DNA of 64,000 nucleotides from Synechococcus sp. HK01-R (GTDB taxonomy: Bacteria > Cyanobacteriota > Cyanobacteriia > PCC-6307 > Cyanobiaceae), in NCBI RefSeq assembly GCF_014217855.1, contig NZ_CP059059.1:1488001-1552000 (forward strand), read 5' to 3'. Positions 25,431-33,417 of this stretch are shown piece after piece; the first letter of the stretch is position 1; each line of letters begins with the position of its first letter. The notes beneath the pieces are model-generated. The model saw only the letters and a program-made list of their open reading frames with translations. It ran no database searches and was not told the DNA's origin. The position numbers and the translations under genes were made by a program.

Positions 25431-25979
25431 TCACACCTTCAGGATGTCGGCTTCCTTCGTGGCGAGGTGCTTCTCGATCTCGGAGATGTAGCGGTCGGTG
25501 AGCTTCTGGATACCGTCCTGCTCGTCACGGCTCTGATCCTCCGAGAACTCACCCTCCTTTTCCAGCTTCTTCACCTTGTCGATGCCATCGCGGCGGATGT
25601 TGCGAAGGGCCACCTTCCCCTCCTCCGCATATTTGGAGGCCAGCTTGCAGAACTCTTTGCGCCGTTCTTCGGTGAGGGGCGGCACGTTGATGCGGATGAT
25701 CTTGCCGTCGTTGTTGGGGGTGAAGCCCAGTTCGCTCATGGCGATCGCCTTCTCAATCGCGCCAAGGGCACCGATGTCGAAGGGTTGGATCTGGATCGTC
25801 TGGGAGTCGGGGGTGGAGAGGGTTGCCAGCGACTTCAGGGGGGTGTCGGCGCCGTAGTACTCGACGCTGATGCGGTCGAGCAGGGAGGGGTTGGCCCGCC
25901 CGGTGCGGATCGTGTTGAACATGCGCTGGGTGGATTCCACCGACTTCTGCATGCTGGCTTCGATCTCGTTCTGAGTCAT
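25431..25979 (-). CDS. frr: Ribosome recycling factor
   Basis: 182 residues, full length. RRF splits post-termination ribosomes with EF-G. Recognisable parts are the N-terminal helix [26 protein letters not shown], the hinge region [17 protein letters not shown], and [37 protein letters not shown] near residues 107-140, typical of the family. It follows pyrH at eight bases, the usual bacterial pyrH-frr order. Confidence 0.97.
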   Translation of the reverse strand: MTQNEIEASMQKSVESTQRMFNTIRTGRANPSLLDRISVEYYGADTPLKSLATLSTPDSQTIQIQPFDIGALGAIEKAIAMSELGFTPNNDGKIIRINVPPLTEERRKEFCKLASKYAEEGKVALRNIRRDGIDKVKKLEKEGEFSEDQSRDEQDGIQKLTDRYISEIEKHLATKEADILKV

Positions 25980-25987
25980 GACGTTCT

Positions 25988-26695
25988 CTAGTTGCTGATG
26001 CGGGATCCGATCGGTTCACCGGCCACGGCCCTGCCGATGTTGCCGGGTTCAAACAGATTGAAGACCACAATCGGAATGTTGTTGTCTTTGCACAGGGCGA
26101 TGGCGGTGCTGTCCATCACGGCCAGTTCCCCACTGAGGACCTGTTGGAAGGTGAGACTGTCGTAGCGCACGGCATCGCTGTGCTTCTCCGGATCCTTGTC
26201 GTAGACCCCATCCACCTTGGTGGCCTTGAAGACAACGTCGGCGCTGATCTCTGCAGCCCGCAGGGCAGCGGTGGTGTCCGTGGTGAAAAAGGGGTTGCCG
26301 CAGCCGGCGCCGAACACCACGACGCGACCTTTCTCCAGATGCCGGATCGCCTTGCGGCGGATGTAAGGCTCGGCGACTTCCTGCATGCCGATAGCGGTTT
26401 GCACTCGGGTCGGCACACCGGCGCGTTCCAGGCCGTCCTGGAGTGTGATCGCGTTCATCACCGTGGCCAACATGCCGACGTAATCGGCAGTGGCTCGATC
26501 CATCCCAGCAGCTGAACCCTTGAGACCCCGGAAGATGTTGCCTCCGCCGACAACGATCGCCAGCTGGGTGCCACTGGCAACGACCCGTGCCACGTCCTCG
26601 GCGATCGATTGAACGATGGCGGGATCAATTCCATACCCCTGATCACCCATCAGCGCTTCGCCGCTGAGTTTGAGAAGGGCACGCGCGTAGGCCAT
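25988..26695 (-). CDS. pyrH: UMP kinase
   Basis: 235 residues from the ATG at 26695 ([15 protein letters not shown]); in-frame sequence further upstream is not conserved in character. It phosphorylates UMP to UDP. Amino-acid-kinase-family motifs are KLSGEAL at the N-terminus, [10 protein letters not shown] near residues 48-57, [11 protein letters not shown] near 82 and [21 protein letters not shown] near 125-145. It is co-directional with frr eight bases downstream. It is divergent from the small gene at 26.8 kb. Confidence 0.96.
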   Translation of the reverse strand: MAYARALLKLSGEALMGDQGYGIDPAIVQSIAEDVARVVASGTQLAIVVGGGNIFRGLKGSAAGMDRATADYVGMLATVMNAITLQDGLERAGVPTRVQTAIGMQEVAEPYIRRKAIRHLEKGRVVVFGAGCGNPFFTTDTTAALRAAEISADVVFKATKVDGVYDKDPEKHSDAVRYDSLTFQQVLSGELAVMDSTAIALCKDNNIPIVVFNLFEPGNIGRAVAGEPIGSRISN

Positions 26696-26828
26696 GCATC
26701 CACCAGATCTTGCTGACAGTAGCAACAGCCACTCAACGTTTCTTCCCGTGGGGACTTCGCAACTGAAGTGGCCAGGGGCTGGTGCATTGCCCCTGGAATC
26801 GCTTCCATGGAGCAGTGCTGAGCAGTGC

Positions 26829-27014
26829 ATGGCGGCGGAGCAGGAACCTCGCAGCGGCGTGATGGCCCGTCTCACCCTTTCCGCACTCGATCGGGCCAGT
26901 CGCGATCCTGCCTGCTGGCGAGATCCAATCGTTCATCGGGCCTTGCTCGTGAGCGGTTTGTCTGTGCTCACCACCGCCTCCAGCCTTCTGGAGGCCGATC
27001 TCAACCGCTCCTGA
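26829..27014 (+). CDS. Small hypothetical protein
   Basis: 61 residues from the ATG at 26829; the frame is open from 26694, but the upstream part is low quality. The product has a basic start ([22 protein letters not shown]) and a mildly hydrophobic helix ([22 protein letters not shown]). There is no recognised motif. It fills the gap between divergent pyrH and convergent cobO and could be a real small gene, but evidence is only coding character. Confidence 0.4.
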   Translation: MAAEQEPRSGVMARLTLSALDRASRDPACWRDPIVHRALLVSGLSVLTTASSLLEADLNRS

Positions 27015-27022
27015 ACCTGGCG

Positions 27023-27706
27023 TCAGTATTCGATTCCTGCCTGGGCCTTGACGCCTTGTTCGCGGAATGGATGGCGCACCAGAGTCATTTCCGTCACGAG
27101 ATCAGCCCGTTCAATGAGTCCCTGGGGTGCACCTCGGCCCGTCAGGGCTACATGGGTGAGGGTCGGTCGGGCATCCACGCCGGCCAGCACGTCCTCAAGG
27201 TCGAGGTAACCCAGTTTCAGGGCCACATTCACCTCATCGAGAATCACCAGCTGGTGCTCTTCGCTGCGCAGGTAGTCGAGTGACTGTCGCCAGGCTCCCT
27301 GCACCAGCTGCCGATCCCGTTCACGATCCTGGGTTTCCCAGGTGAATCCCTCCCCGAGGGCGTGCCAATTCAGGGCATCACCAAAGGTCTGTAGGGCTCG
27401 GGCTTCCCCAGGTTCCCAGCCACCCTTGATGAACTGCACAATGGCGACCCGATGGCCATGTCCGAGGGTGCGCAGAGCGAGGCCAAGGGCGGCTGTGGTC
27501 TTGCCTTTGCCATGACCTGTGAACACCATGACCAGGCCCTTTTCCAGGGAGCGTTCCTGCACGCGTTGCTGTTGCACTTGCTGCCGTCGACGCATGCGCG
27601 CCTGGTAGGCCTCCGCATCGCGTTCAGGGGCGAGATCGCCCCCCATGCCGAGTTCTTCTGCGGATTGATCGAGGGTGTTGCCCTCGTGGGTGGCTCCAGA
27701 AGTCAT
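27023..27706 (-). CDS. cobO: Cob(I)yrinic acid a,c-diamide adenosyltransferase
   Basis: 227 residues from the ATG at 27706. It transfers the adenosyl group of ATP to cobalt in corrinoid (pseudocobalamin in cyanobacteria) synthesis or salvage. A charged N-terminal extension (YQARMRRRQQVQQQRVQER) precedes the P-loop VFTGHGKGKTTAALG near residues 61-75. Further CobO motifs are VQFIKGGWEPGEA, LVILDEVNVALKLGYL and the C-terminal ALTGRGAPQGLIERADLVTEM. Its start overlaps the methyltransferase stop by four bases (ATGA), so translation is coupled. Confidence 0.95.
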   Translation of the reverse strand: MTSGATHEGNTLDQSAEELGMGGDLAPERDAEAYQARMRRRQQVQQQRVQERSLEKGLVMVFTGHGKGKTTAALGLALRTLGHGHRVAIVQFIKGGWEPGEARALQTFGDALNWHALGEGFTWETQDRERDRQLVQGAWRQSLDYLRSEEHQLVILDEVNVALKLGYLDLEDVLAGVDARPTLTHVALTGRGAPQGLIERADLVTEMTLVRHPFREQGVKAQAGIEY

Positions 27707-28371
27707 GCCATCGCGTCCTGGTCTGTGAGCAGCATGGCCGCAGGATCGCGTTGCGCCACGATCCGTTGCAGCGCGTCGCCTGCGAGCGACTCCCAATCCA
27801 CGCTTCGATAGCCGATTGTTGTCAGCTGGCGGGGTAAATCGTCCTCCAGGAGCGCCAGGGCCGTTTCGGTTTCAAACAGGGCGCAGAACAGCCTCTGGGG
27901 CAAGCGCAGCCACGGACCTGCCGCATGCAGGTCAACGATCACGATCCAGCCCCCCGGCTTCAGCAGCCGAAGGCTGCTGCGCAGCACCCTCTCCCGTTCC
28001 TGGCGACTGAATTCATGCAGCGCCAGGCTGATTTGGATGGCGTCGAAACTGGCCTCCGGCAGTGGCGGGTCTTCGGCAAGGCCCTCGATCCGCTCTAAGG
28101 CTGGGTGTCGCTGGGCCGCCAGTGCTAAGGCCCTGGGTGAAACGTCGAGCCCCGTCACCTGAAAGCCGGAGGCCAGCCAGGGGGAGGCCGCTTCACCACT
28201 CCCGCAGCAGAGGTCCAGCACGGTGGCCTGTTGGGGCAACCGCGGCTGCAGCGCTTCCAACCCCAGGGCACGCAGCCGAGGAACCCCTCCCACTGCCAAC
28301 GCTGCAATCGCGGTCACACTGTCGTAGATCCAGCGGTGGCGGTAGGCGAGCTGACGTAGAGGTGAGGCCAT
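27703..28371 (-). CDS. Class I SAM-dependent methyltransferase
   Basis: 222 residues. The SAM-binding motif I is VLDLCCGSGEAASPWL near residues 51-66. Motif II is VTGLDVSPRALALAA, and LLKPGGWIVIVDLHAAG matches the UbiE-type region. The leading segment (YRHRWIYDSVTAIAALAVGGVPRLRALGL) is typical of a group of small cyanobacterial methyltransferases annotated as UbiE/COQ5-like; the substrate is unknown. It sits nine bases downstream of the integrase gene and overlaps cobO by four bases. Confidence 0.85.
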   Translation of the reverse strand: MASPLRQLAYRHRWIYDSVTAIAALAVGGVPRLRALGLEALQPRLPQQATVLDLCCGSGEAASPWLASGFQVTGLDVSPRALALAAQRHPALERIEGLAEDPPLPEASFDAIQISLALHEFSRQERERVLRSSLRLLKPGGWIVIVDLHAAGPWLRLPQRLFCALFETETALALLEDDLPRQLTTIGYRSVDWESLAGDALQRIVAQRDPAAMLLTDQDAMA

Positions 28372-28380
28372 GGATTCCGA

Positions 28381-29580
28381 TCAGGCTCTGTGGCGCGCCA
28401 GGGCTGCATCCACCGCCTGCTGCTGGTCACGGCGGGTGATCCAGTGGTGGTAGGTGCGGGTGTGAATCGCCACGGAGTGGCCCATCATTCTTGCGGCGAC
28501 TGTGTCGGGCAGGCCGATGTGAATGGTCCGCACCGCCCAGGCATGGCGCAGGTCATAGGGGGTGAAGGGCAGTTCGTAGCGCCGGAACTGTTCCGCCACC
28601 CGGCGTCCTACCTGCTGAAGGGTGGTGCGGCGTAGATCGGTGCAGACAGCTGGCAGTAGGGATTCATCGCGGCCGAGGGGCTCCAGCCCGAAGCGCTCAA
28701 CCCACTCAGGATGAAAGGGCCAGGCCTGATGTTCTCCCGTTTTGCTGGTGGGCAGCACGCGGATTACACGATCACCTCCCGGGGCGAGGGCTGAGAGATC
28801 GCAGAAAAACACCTCGTGATTGCGCAGGCCATAGGTGGCCATCAAGCCGAACACCAGTCGCCATCGAGGGTTGGGAATTCGCAGGCAGGTTTCGAGAATC
28901 TCCCCGTCAGTCGGCAGGCTGCGGAAGCGGGCACGGTGCAGTCCGTAGCCACCGGCCTCTGCGCGCCAGTTCTGGGGGAGTGTGATGGCGCAGTGCCGCG
29001 CCAGGGCGGCGAGGGCCGTGGCGCATTGCTGTCTGCTGCGGCTGCCCTCCTCGTAGCTCTCAAGGGTGGCCTTCAGCAACTCGACGCCCAGCGGTAACGG
29101 CCTGCTCTCCGCCAGCATTTGGAGCCGGCGCAGGTAAGGGCGGTAGGCGGCCGTCCAGGTGCTGCGGCTGCCGGCAGCCGCCCGTCGTCGGATCGGATCG
29201 CTGAAAAAGGCGTCCTTAAAGCTGTTCAGTTGGCTGTTCAGCGATTGGCTGTTGAGCGACTGGCTGTTAGGCGAGTTCTGGTCTGAGCGTGCGTTGGGAG
29301 TTGCGGATTGACGGGCAGGGCTCTGCCACTGGTCCCAGCGGAACTGGCTACGCCTCAGTTGCAGATCCACCATCTGCAGCAGTCGTTCAGCCTCCTGCAG
29401 GTTCTCCTCAGCAGCGGAAAGTCCAAGGCTCAGCCGTTGCACCCGCAGCGTTGCGGAGTCCTTGCGGCAGGGCAGGGGACCGCGGAGATTCAGGCGTTGC
29501 CCCCGCTGCTCGATCCGCAGGCGGATGCCATGCGCCGCCAGGTCAGCGTTGATTGTTGTCAGTGCGCTGCTCAGATCCAT
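28381..29580 (-). CDS. Tyrosine site-specific recombinase (integrase family)
   Basis: 399 residues. The C-terminal catalytic domain keeps Arg253 (YGLRNHEVF), Lys280, Arg345 and His346 (YDLRHAWAV), His368 (MMGHSV) and the nucleophile Tyr377 (TRTYHHW). The first position of the HxxR box is Tyr342 instead of His, a known variation. The N-terminal ~120 residues form a helical arm plus a low-complexity linker with NSQSL repeats. There is no adjacent tRNA, excisionase, phage gene or visible att repeat. It reads in line with metabolic genes, so it appears to be a resident recombinase rather than the marker of an island. Confidence 0.88.
   Translation of the reverse strand: MDLSSALTTINADLAAHGIRLRIEQRGQRLNLRGPLPCRKDSATLRVQRLSLGLSAAEENLQEAERLLQMVDLQLRRSQFRWDQWQSPARQSATPNARSDQNSPNSQSLNSQSLNSQLNSFKDAFFSDPIRRRAAAGSRSTWTAAYRPYLRRLQMLAESRPLPLGVELLKATLESYEEGSRSRQQCATALAALARHCAITLPQNWRAEAGGYGLHRARFRSLPTDGEILETCLRIPNPRWRLVFGLMATYGLRNHEVFFCDLSALAPGGDRVIRVLPTSKTGEHQAWPFHPEWVERFGLEPLGRDESLLPAVCTDLRRTTLQQVGRRVAEQFRRYELPFTPYDLRHAWAVRTIHIGLPDTVAARMMGHSVAIHTRTYHHWITRRDQQQAVDAALARHRA
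29220..29276. repeat. 15-bp tandem repeat inside the integrase gene
   Basis: Three units of 15 bp start at 29232, 29247 and 29262, each opening with GGCTGTT, preceded by a 12-bp partial unit starting AGCTGTT at 29220. Read on the coding (minus) strand they give the NSQSL repeats at residues ~105-119. The same heptamer opens the 18-bp repeat near ssb. Confidence 0.85.
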
Positions 29581-29673
29581 CCAGTCCGGGTGACGCCTCC
29601 ACGCTTGGCCTTGATGCCACGTTGGCGTTGATGGGGGTTACGCTCAAGCCCCTTCTTGCCTCGCACATTCTCC

Positions 29674-30849
29674 ATGGCCAGGGTCGGTGTCCTTCTTCTC
29701 AACCTCGGGGGACCCGAACGCATTCAGGATGTCGGTCCCTTCCTTTACAACCTGTTCGCCGATCCTGAGATCATCCGGTTGCCGATCCCGGCATTGCAGA
29801 AGCCTCTGGCCTGGTTGATCAGCACCCTTCGCAGCGGCAAGTCCCAGGAGGCCTATCGCTCGATTGGTGGCGGTTCTCCCCTGAGACGGATCACCGAGCA
29901 GCAGGCCCGTGAACTCCAGAGTGTGCTGCGTCAGCGGGGGATCGAAGCCACCACCTACGTAGCCATGCGCTACTGGCATCCGTTTACGGAATCCGCTGTG
30001 GCTGACCTCAAGGCCGATGGCATTGAGCAAGTGGTGGTGCTCCCCCTCTACCCCCATTTTTCGATCAGCACCAGCGGCTCCAGCTTCAGGGAGTTGCAAC
30101 GGCTGCGTCAGCAGGATCCAGCCTTCCAGACCTTGCCGATCCGTTGCATTCGCAGTTGGTACGACCATCCCGGCTACGTGCGTGCGATGGCGGAATTGAT
30201 CGCTGGCCAGGTGCGCGCCTCGGATTGTCCCGAGGCCGCCCATGTGTTCTTCAGCGCCCATGGTGTGCCGAAGAGCTACGTGGAGGAAGCGGGCGATCCC
30301 TATCAACGGGAGATCGAGGCCTGCACGGAATTGATCATGGCCGAGCTTGGCGCGATCCTCGGCTGGTCGAATCCCCATACCCTCGCCTACCAGAGCCGGG
30401 TTGGCCCCGTTGAGTGGCTCAAGCCCTACACCGAGGAGGCCCTTGAAGAGCTCGGCCATGCCGGTACCAGGGATCTGGTGGTGGTGCCCATCAGTTTTGT
30501 CAGTGAACACATCGAAACCCTCGAGGAGATCGATATCGAATACAGGGAGCTGGCGACGGAGGCCGGGGTGGTGAATTTCCGCCGTGTTCCTGCGCTCGAT
30601 ACCTACGCGCCTTTCATCGAAGGATTGGCCGATCTGGTCTCCACCAGCCTGGAAGGGCCCGAGATCAACCTCGACCAGGCGGCAGAGCTGCCCACCAAGG
30701 TCAAGCTCTACCCGCAGGAGAAGTGGGAGTGGGGTTGGAACAACAGTTCAGAGGTCTGGAACGGTCGTCTCGCAATGATCGGTTTCTCGGCTTTCTTGCT
30801 GGAGTTGATCACCGGTCAGGGGCCTTTGCATGCCCTCGGCCTGCTCTGA
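29674..30849 (+). CDS. hemH: Ferrochelatase with C-terminal chlorophyll a/b-binding-like segment
   Basis: 391 residues from the ATG at 29674 ([15 protein letters not shown]). It inserts iron into protoporphyrin IX, the branch-point step to haem. Core motifs are LLNLGGP, YGGGSPL-like [10 protein letters not shown], the catalytic [10 protein letters not shown] near residue 194 and [16 protein letters not shown] near 272-287. The last ~43 residues are joined by a proline-containing linker and form a CAB/Hlip helix with Glu360, Asn363 and Arg365 in [10 protein letters not shown], a known feature of cyanobacterial and plastid type II enzymes linked to chlorophyll binding. The upstream in-frame ATG at 29656 is less likely. 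Confidence 0.96.
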   Translation: MARVGVLLLNLGGPERIQDVGPFLYNLFADPEIIRLPIPALQKPLAWLISTLRSGKSQEAYRSIGGGSPLRRITEQQARELQSVLRQRGIEATTYVAMRYWHPFTESAVADLKADGIEQVVVLPLYPHFSISTSGSSFRELQRLRQQDPAFQTLPIRCIRSWYDHPGYVRAMAELIAGQVRASDCPEAAHVFFSAHGVPKSYVEEAGDPYQREIEACTELIMAELGAILGWSNPHTLAYQSRVGPVEWLKPYTEEALEELGHAGTRDLVVVPISFVSEHIETLEEIDIEYRELATEAGVVNFRRVPALDTYAPFIEGLADLVSTSLEGPEINLDQAAELPTKVKLYPQEKWEWGWNNSSEVWNGRLAMIGFSAFLLELITGQGPLHALGLL

Positions 30850-30904
30850 AGCAGCCTTTCGCCCGGGCCCTTAATCTTGAGGTCTAGACCCGTGTGATGA
30901 CGCA

Positions 30905-32758
30905 GTGACCCTGACCTCCGCTCCCTCGGTCTCCAGTGCGTCCGATCCAGCCGGCAGTCGCCGGGTCACCGGGGCAGAGGCCCTGATGGATGCCCTGCAT
31001 CGCCATGGCGTTGACACGATTTTCGGTTACCCCGGCGGGGCGATCCTGCCGATCTACGACGCCTTGCATGTGGCGGAAAGCCAAGGCTGGGTGAAGCACA
31101 TCCTGGTGCGTCATGAGCAGGCGGGCACCCATGCCGCCGATGCCTATGCCCGTGCCACTGGCAAGGTCGGGGTGTGTTTCGGAACCTCTGGGCCTGGCGC
31201 TACCAACCTGGTGACCGGCATTGCTACCGCCCAGATGGACTCGGTGCCGTTGGTGGTGATCACCGGTCAGGTGCCCCGCGCGGCGATCGGCACAGACGCC
31301 TTCCAGGAAACAGATATTTTCGGGATCACCCTTCCGATCGTGAAGCACTCCTGGGTGGTGCGTGATCCCGCCGATCTCGGTTCGATCGTTGCTCAAGCGT
31401 TTCTGATCGCTGCCAGCGGCAGGCCCGGTCCCGTGTTGATCGACATCCCTAAGGACGTCGGCCAGGAGGAGTTTGATTACGTGCCCGTTGAGCCCGGCAG
31501 TGTGATTCCTGCCGGTTTCCGTCAGCCCGCGCCTCCTGAAGAGGCAGCGGTGGCAGCGGCACTGGCCCTGATCGAGGAGGCCCGTCGTCCCCTTCTCTAC
31601 GTCGGAGGTGGTGCGATCTCAGCTGGAGCTCACGCCAGTCTGCGGATGCTTGCCGAACGTTTCCAGCTGCCTGTCACCACCACGTTGATGGGCAAAGGGG
31701 CCTTTGACGAGAACCATCCCCTCTCGGTGGGCATGCTGGGCATGCACGGCACGGCCTATGCCAATTTCGCGGTGACGGAATGCGATCTGTTGATTGCCGT
31801 AGGCGCCCGGTTTGATGACCGTGTCACGGGCAAACTCGACACCTTCGCGCCCCGGGCGCGAGTTGTGCATTTCGAGATTGATCCTGCTGAGGTGGGCAAG
31901 AATCGCCCCGCCGATGTGGCCGTGCTCGGTGACCTTGGCCTCAGCCTCTCGCGACTGGTGGATCTGAGCCTTCAGCGTCATGAGGAGCCGCGAACCGCTG
32001 CTTGGCTCGAGCGCATCGAGGCTTGGAAGCAGCGTTATCCGCTCACGGTTCCCCAGCCGGAAGGTCCGATCTATCCCCAGGAAGTGCTGTTGGCTGTACG
32101 TGATCTTGCCAACGACGCCATCGTCACCACGGACGTGGGCCAGCATCAGATGTGGGCGGCCCAGTATCTGCGCAATGGGCCCCGCGGCTGGATCAGTAGT
32201 GCTGGTCTTGGCACTATGGGTTTTGGCATGCCTGCTGCGATCGGCGCTCAGATGGCCTGTCCCGAGCGTCAGGTGATTTGCATCGCTGGCGACGCCAGCA
32301 TCCTGATGAACATTCAGGAGTTGGGAACGCTTGCGGCCTATGGCTTGCCAGTGAAGGTGGTGATCGTGAACAACCATTGGCAGGGAATGGTGCGCCAGTG
32401 GCAGGAGAGTTTTTACGAGGAGCGCTACTCGGCCTCCGACATGCTCAATGGCATGCCCGACTTCATCGCGCTGGCCTCCGCCTTCGGAGTGGGTGGCGTC
32501 AAGATCACGGAACGTTCCCGCTTGCATGCAGACCTCGGCGAGGCCCTGCGTGCTCCTGGCCCGATGCTGATCGACGTGCATGTGCGCCGTGGCGAGAACT
32601 GCTATCCGATGGTTCCCCCTGGCAAGAGCAATGCTCAGATGGTTGGCTTGCCGGCCCATCCCGAGCTGGCCATGGATACAACCCGCAGCTGTGGCAGCTG
32701 TGGTGCCACAACGGCCCATGAACATCGCTTCTGTCCATCCTGTGGGGCTTCGCTCTGA
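30905..32758 (+). CDS. ilvB: Acetolactate synthase large subunit with C-terminal zinc ribbon
   Basis: 617 residues from a GTG start. It is the ThDP enzyme that makes acetolactate or acetohydroxybutyrate for valine, leucine and isoleucine. It has DTIFGYPGGAILPIYDAL near residue 39, RHEQAGTHAADAYARATG near 70, GARFDDRVTGKLDTFAP near 300 and the ThDP motif GDASILMNIQELGTLAAYGLPVKVVIVNN near 462. After residue 590 an extra tail forms a zinc-ribbon-like CX2CX10CX2C pattern (Cys596, Cys599, Cys610, Cys613), which E. coli-type IlvB lacks. The stop overlaps the next start by one base. Confidence 0.96.
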   Translation: MTLTSAPSVSSASDPAGSRRVTGAEALMDALHRHGVDTIFGYPGGAILPIYDALHVAESQGWVKHILVRHEQAGTHAADAYARATGKVGVCFGTSGPGATNLVTGIATAQMDSVPLVVITGQVPRAAIGTDAFQETDIFGITLPIVKHSWVVRDPADLGSIVAQAFLIAASGRPGPVLIDIPKDVGQEEFDYVPVEPGSVIPAGFRQPAPPEEAAVAAALALIEEARRPLLYVGGGAISAGAHASLRMLAERFQLPVTTTLMGKGAFDENHPLSVGMLGMHGTAYANFAVTECDLLIAVGARFDDRVTGKLDTFAPRARVVHFEIDPAEVGKNRPADVAVLGDLGLSLSRLVDLSLQRHEEPRTAAWLERIEAWKQRYPLTVPQPEGPIYPQEVLLAVRDLANDAIVTTDVGQHQMWAAQYLRNGPRGWISSAGLGTMGFGMPAAIGAQMACPERQVICIAGDASILMNIQELGTLAAYGLPVKVVIVNNHWQGMVRQWQESFYEERYSASDMLNGMPDFIALASAFGVGGVKITERSRLHADLGEALRAPGPMLIDVHVRRGENCYPMVPPGKSNAQMVGLPAHPELAMDTTRSCGSCGATTAHEHRFCPSCGASL

Positions 32759-33147
32759 TGGGGAGGGATTGGAAAGCCCGACTCCTCCATCTGGTCTGCG
32801 TGGTGGTGTTGCTCCTGACTCTGCCGTTGGCTGCCGCTGCCGCAGAAGTCCTCCAGGTGCGCAGCCCCTCGCTGCTGCAAATCGGTGACCGCAACCGCAA
32901 TTACACCGTGCGTCTCGCTTGCCTGGAGGTGGATGCAGCTCAGGAGGCGGAGGCCATCGATTGGCTGCGTCAGGCCCTGCCTAGGCGCCGTCGTGTCAAT
33001 CTTCGTCCCGTGGGTACTGAAGACGGAACCCTGCTCGCCCGTGTGACTCCGCTTGGTGCAGAACAGGATCTGTCGATGGCGATGGATCAGGCCGGTGTCG
33101 GGCATTTCACTTGCCCCTCTGAACCTCCCACTGTTGCCAGCCTCTGA
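32758..33147 (+). CDS. Secreted SNase-like protein, probably degenerate
   Basis: 129 residues. A signal peptide (LLHLVCVVVLLLTLPLAAAAA, about residues 9-29) precedes a short domain resembling the staphylococcal nuclease/OB fold (NYTVRLACLEVDAAQEAEAIDWLRQAL then GTLLARVTPLG). The catalytic Arg-Asp...Glu...Arg set of active SNase domains is not evident: the usual IDAPE is LEVDA, and the DxYGR motif is EDGTLLAR. It is probably a non-catalytic binding protein. It starts inside the last codon of ilvB, so it is translationally coupled to it. Confidence 0.6.
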   Translation: MGRDWKARLLHLVCVVVLLLTLPLAAAAAEVLQVRSPSLLQIGDRNRNYTVRLACLEVDAAQEAEAIDWLRQALPRRRRVNLRPVGTEDGTLLARVTPLGAEQDLSMAMDQAGVGHFTCPSEPPTVASL

Positions 33148-33148
33148 G

Positions 33149-33385
33149 ATGGAGCGCAATCGTGTTGCGGCAGGCGTGGTGATGGTGCCCTGTGTGCTGC
33201 TTGGGGCCGCGTTCTTGAGTACGGCGGTGTGGACCGAAGCGGCCGGGGAGAACCGACCTCTGGCAGCGGTGATCGGTGTTCTTCTGATGCTGGCAGGTCT
33301 GGCGTCCTTGCGTCTGCCAGCTGTGGCCGACGCGGATCTGCCCGATCCTGTGACAAAGCCGGACGGGGTTGAAGACTCTCCCTAG
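33149..33385 (+). CDS. Small two-helix membrane protein
   Basis: 78 residues from the ATG at 33149, one base after the SNase-like stop. Two hydrophobic segments (GVVMVPCVLLGAAFLSTAVW and AAVIGVLLMLAGLASL) are followed by an acidic, proline-rich tail (ADADLPDPVTKPDGVEDSP). I recognise no family. Its place in the ilvB-SNase run suggests one transcript. Confidence 0.6.
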   Translation: MERNRVAAGVVMVPCVLLGAAFLSTAVWTEAAGENRPLAAVIGVLLMLAGLASLRLPAVADADLPDPVTKPDGVEDSP

Positions 33386-33417
33386 CTTGAAGTCTTCAGA
33401 ACGCACCCCTCCCTGCC

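Noticed and set aside
28381-29580. Integrase as the edge of a genomic island
   Set aside because: No tRNA, att repeat, phage gene or change of composition on either side.
31619-32725. 368-residue minus-strand open frame
   Set aside because: Antisense to ilvB with no motif or ribosome site; a shadow frame.
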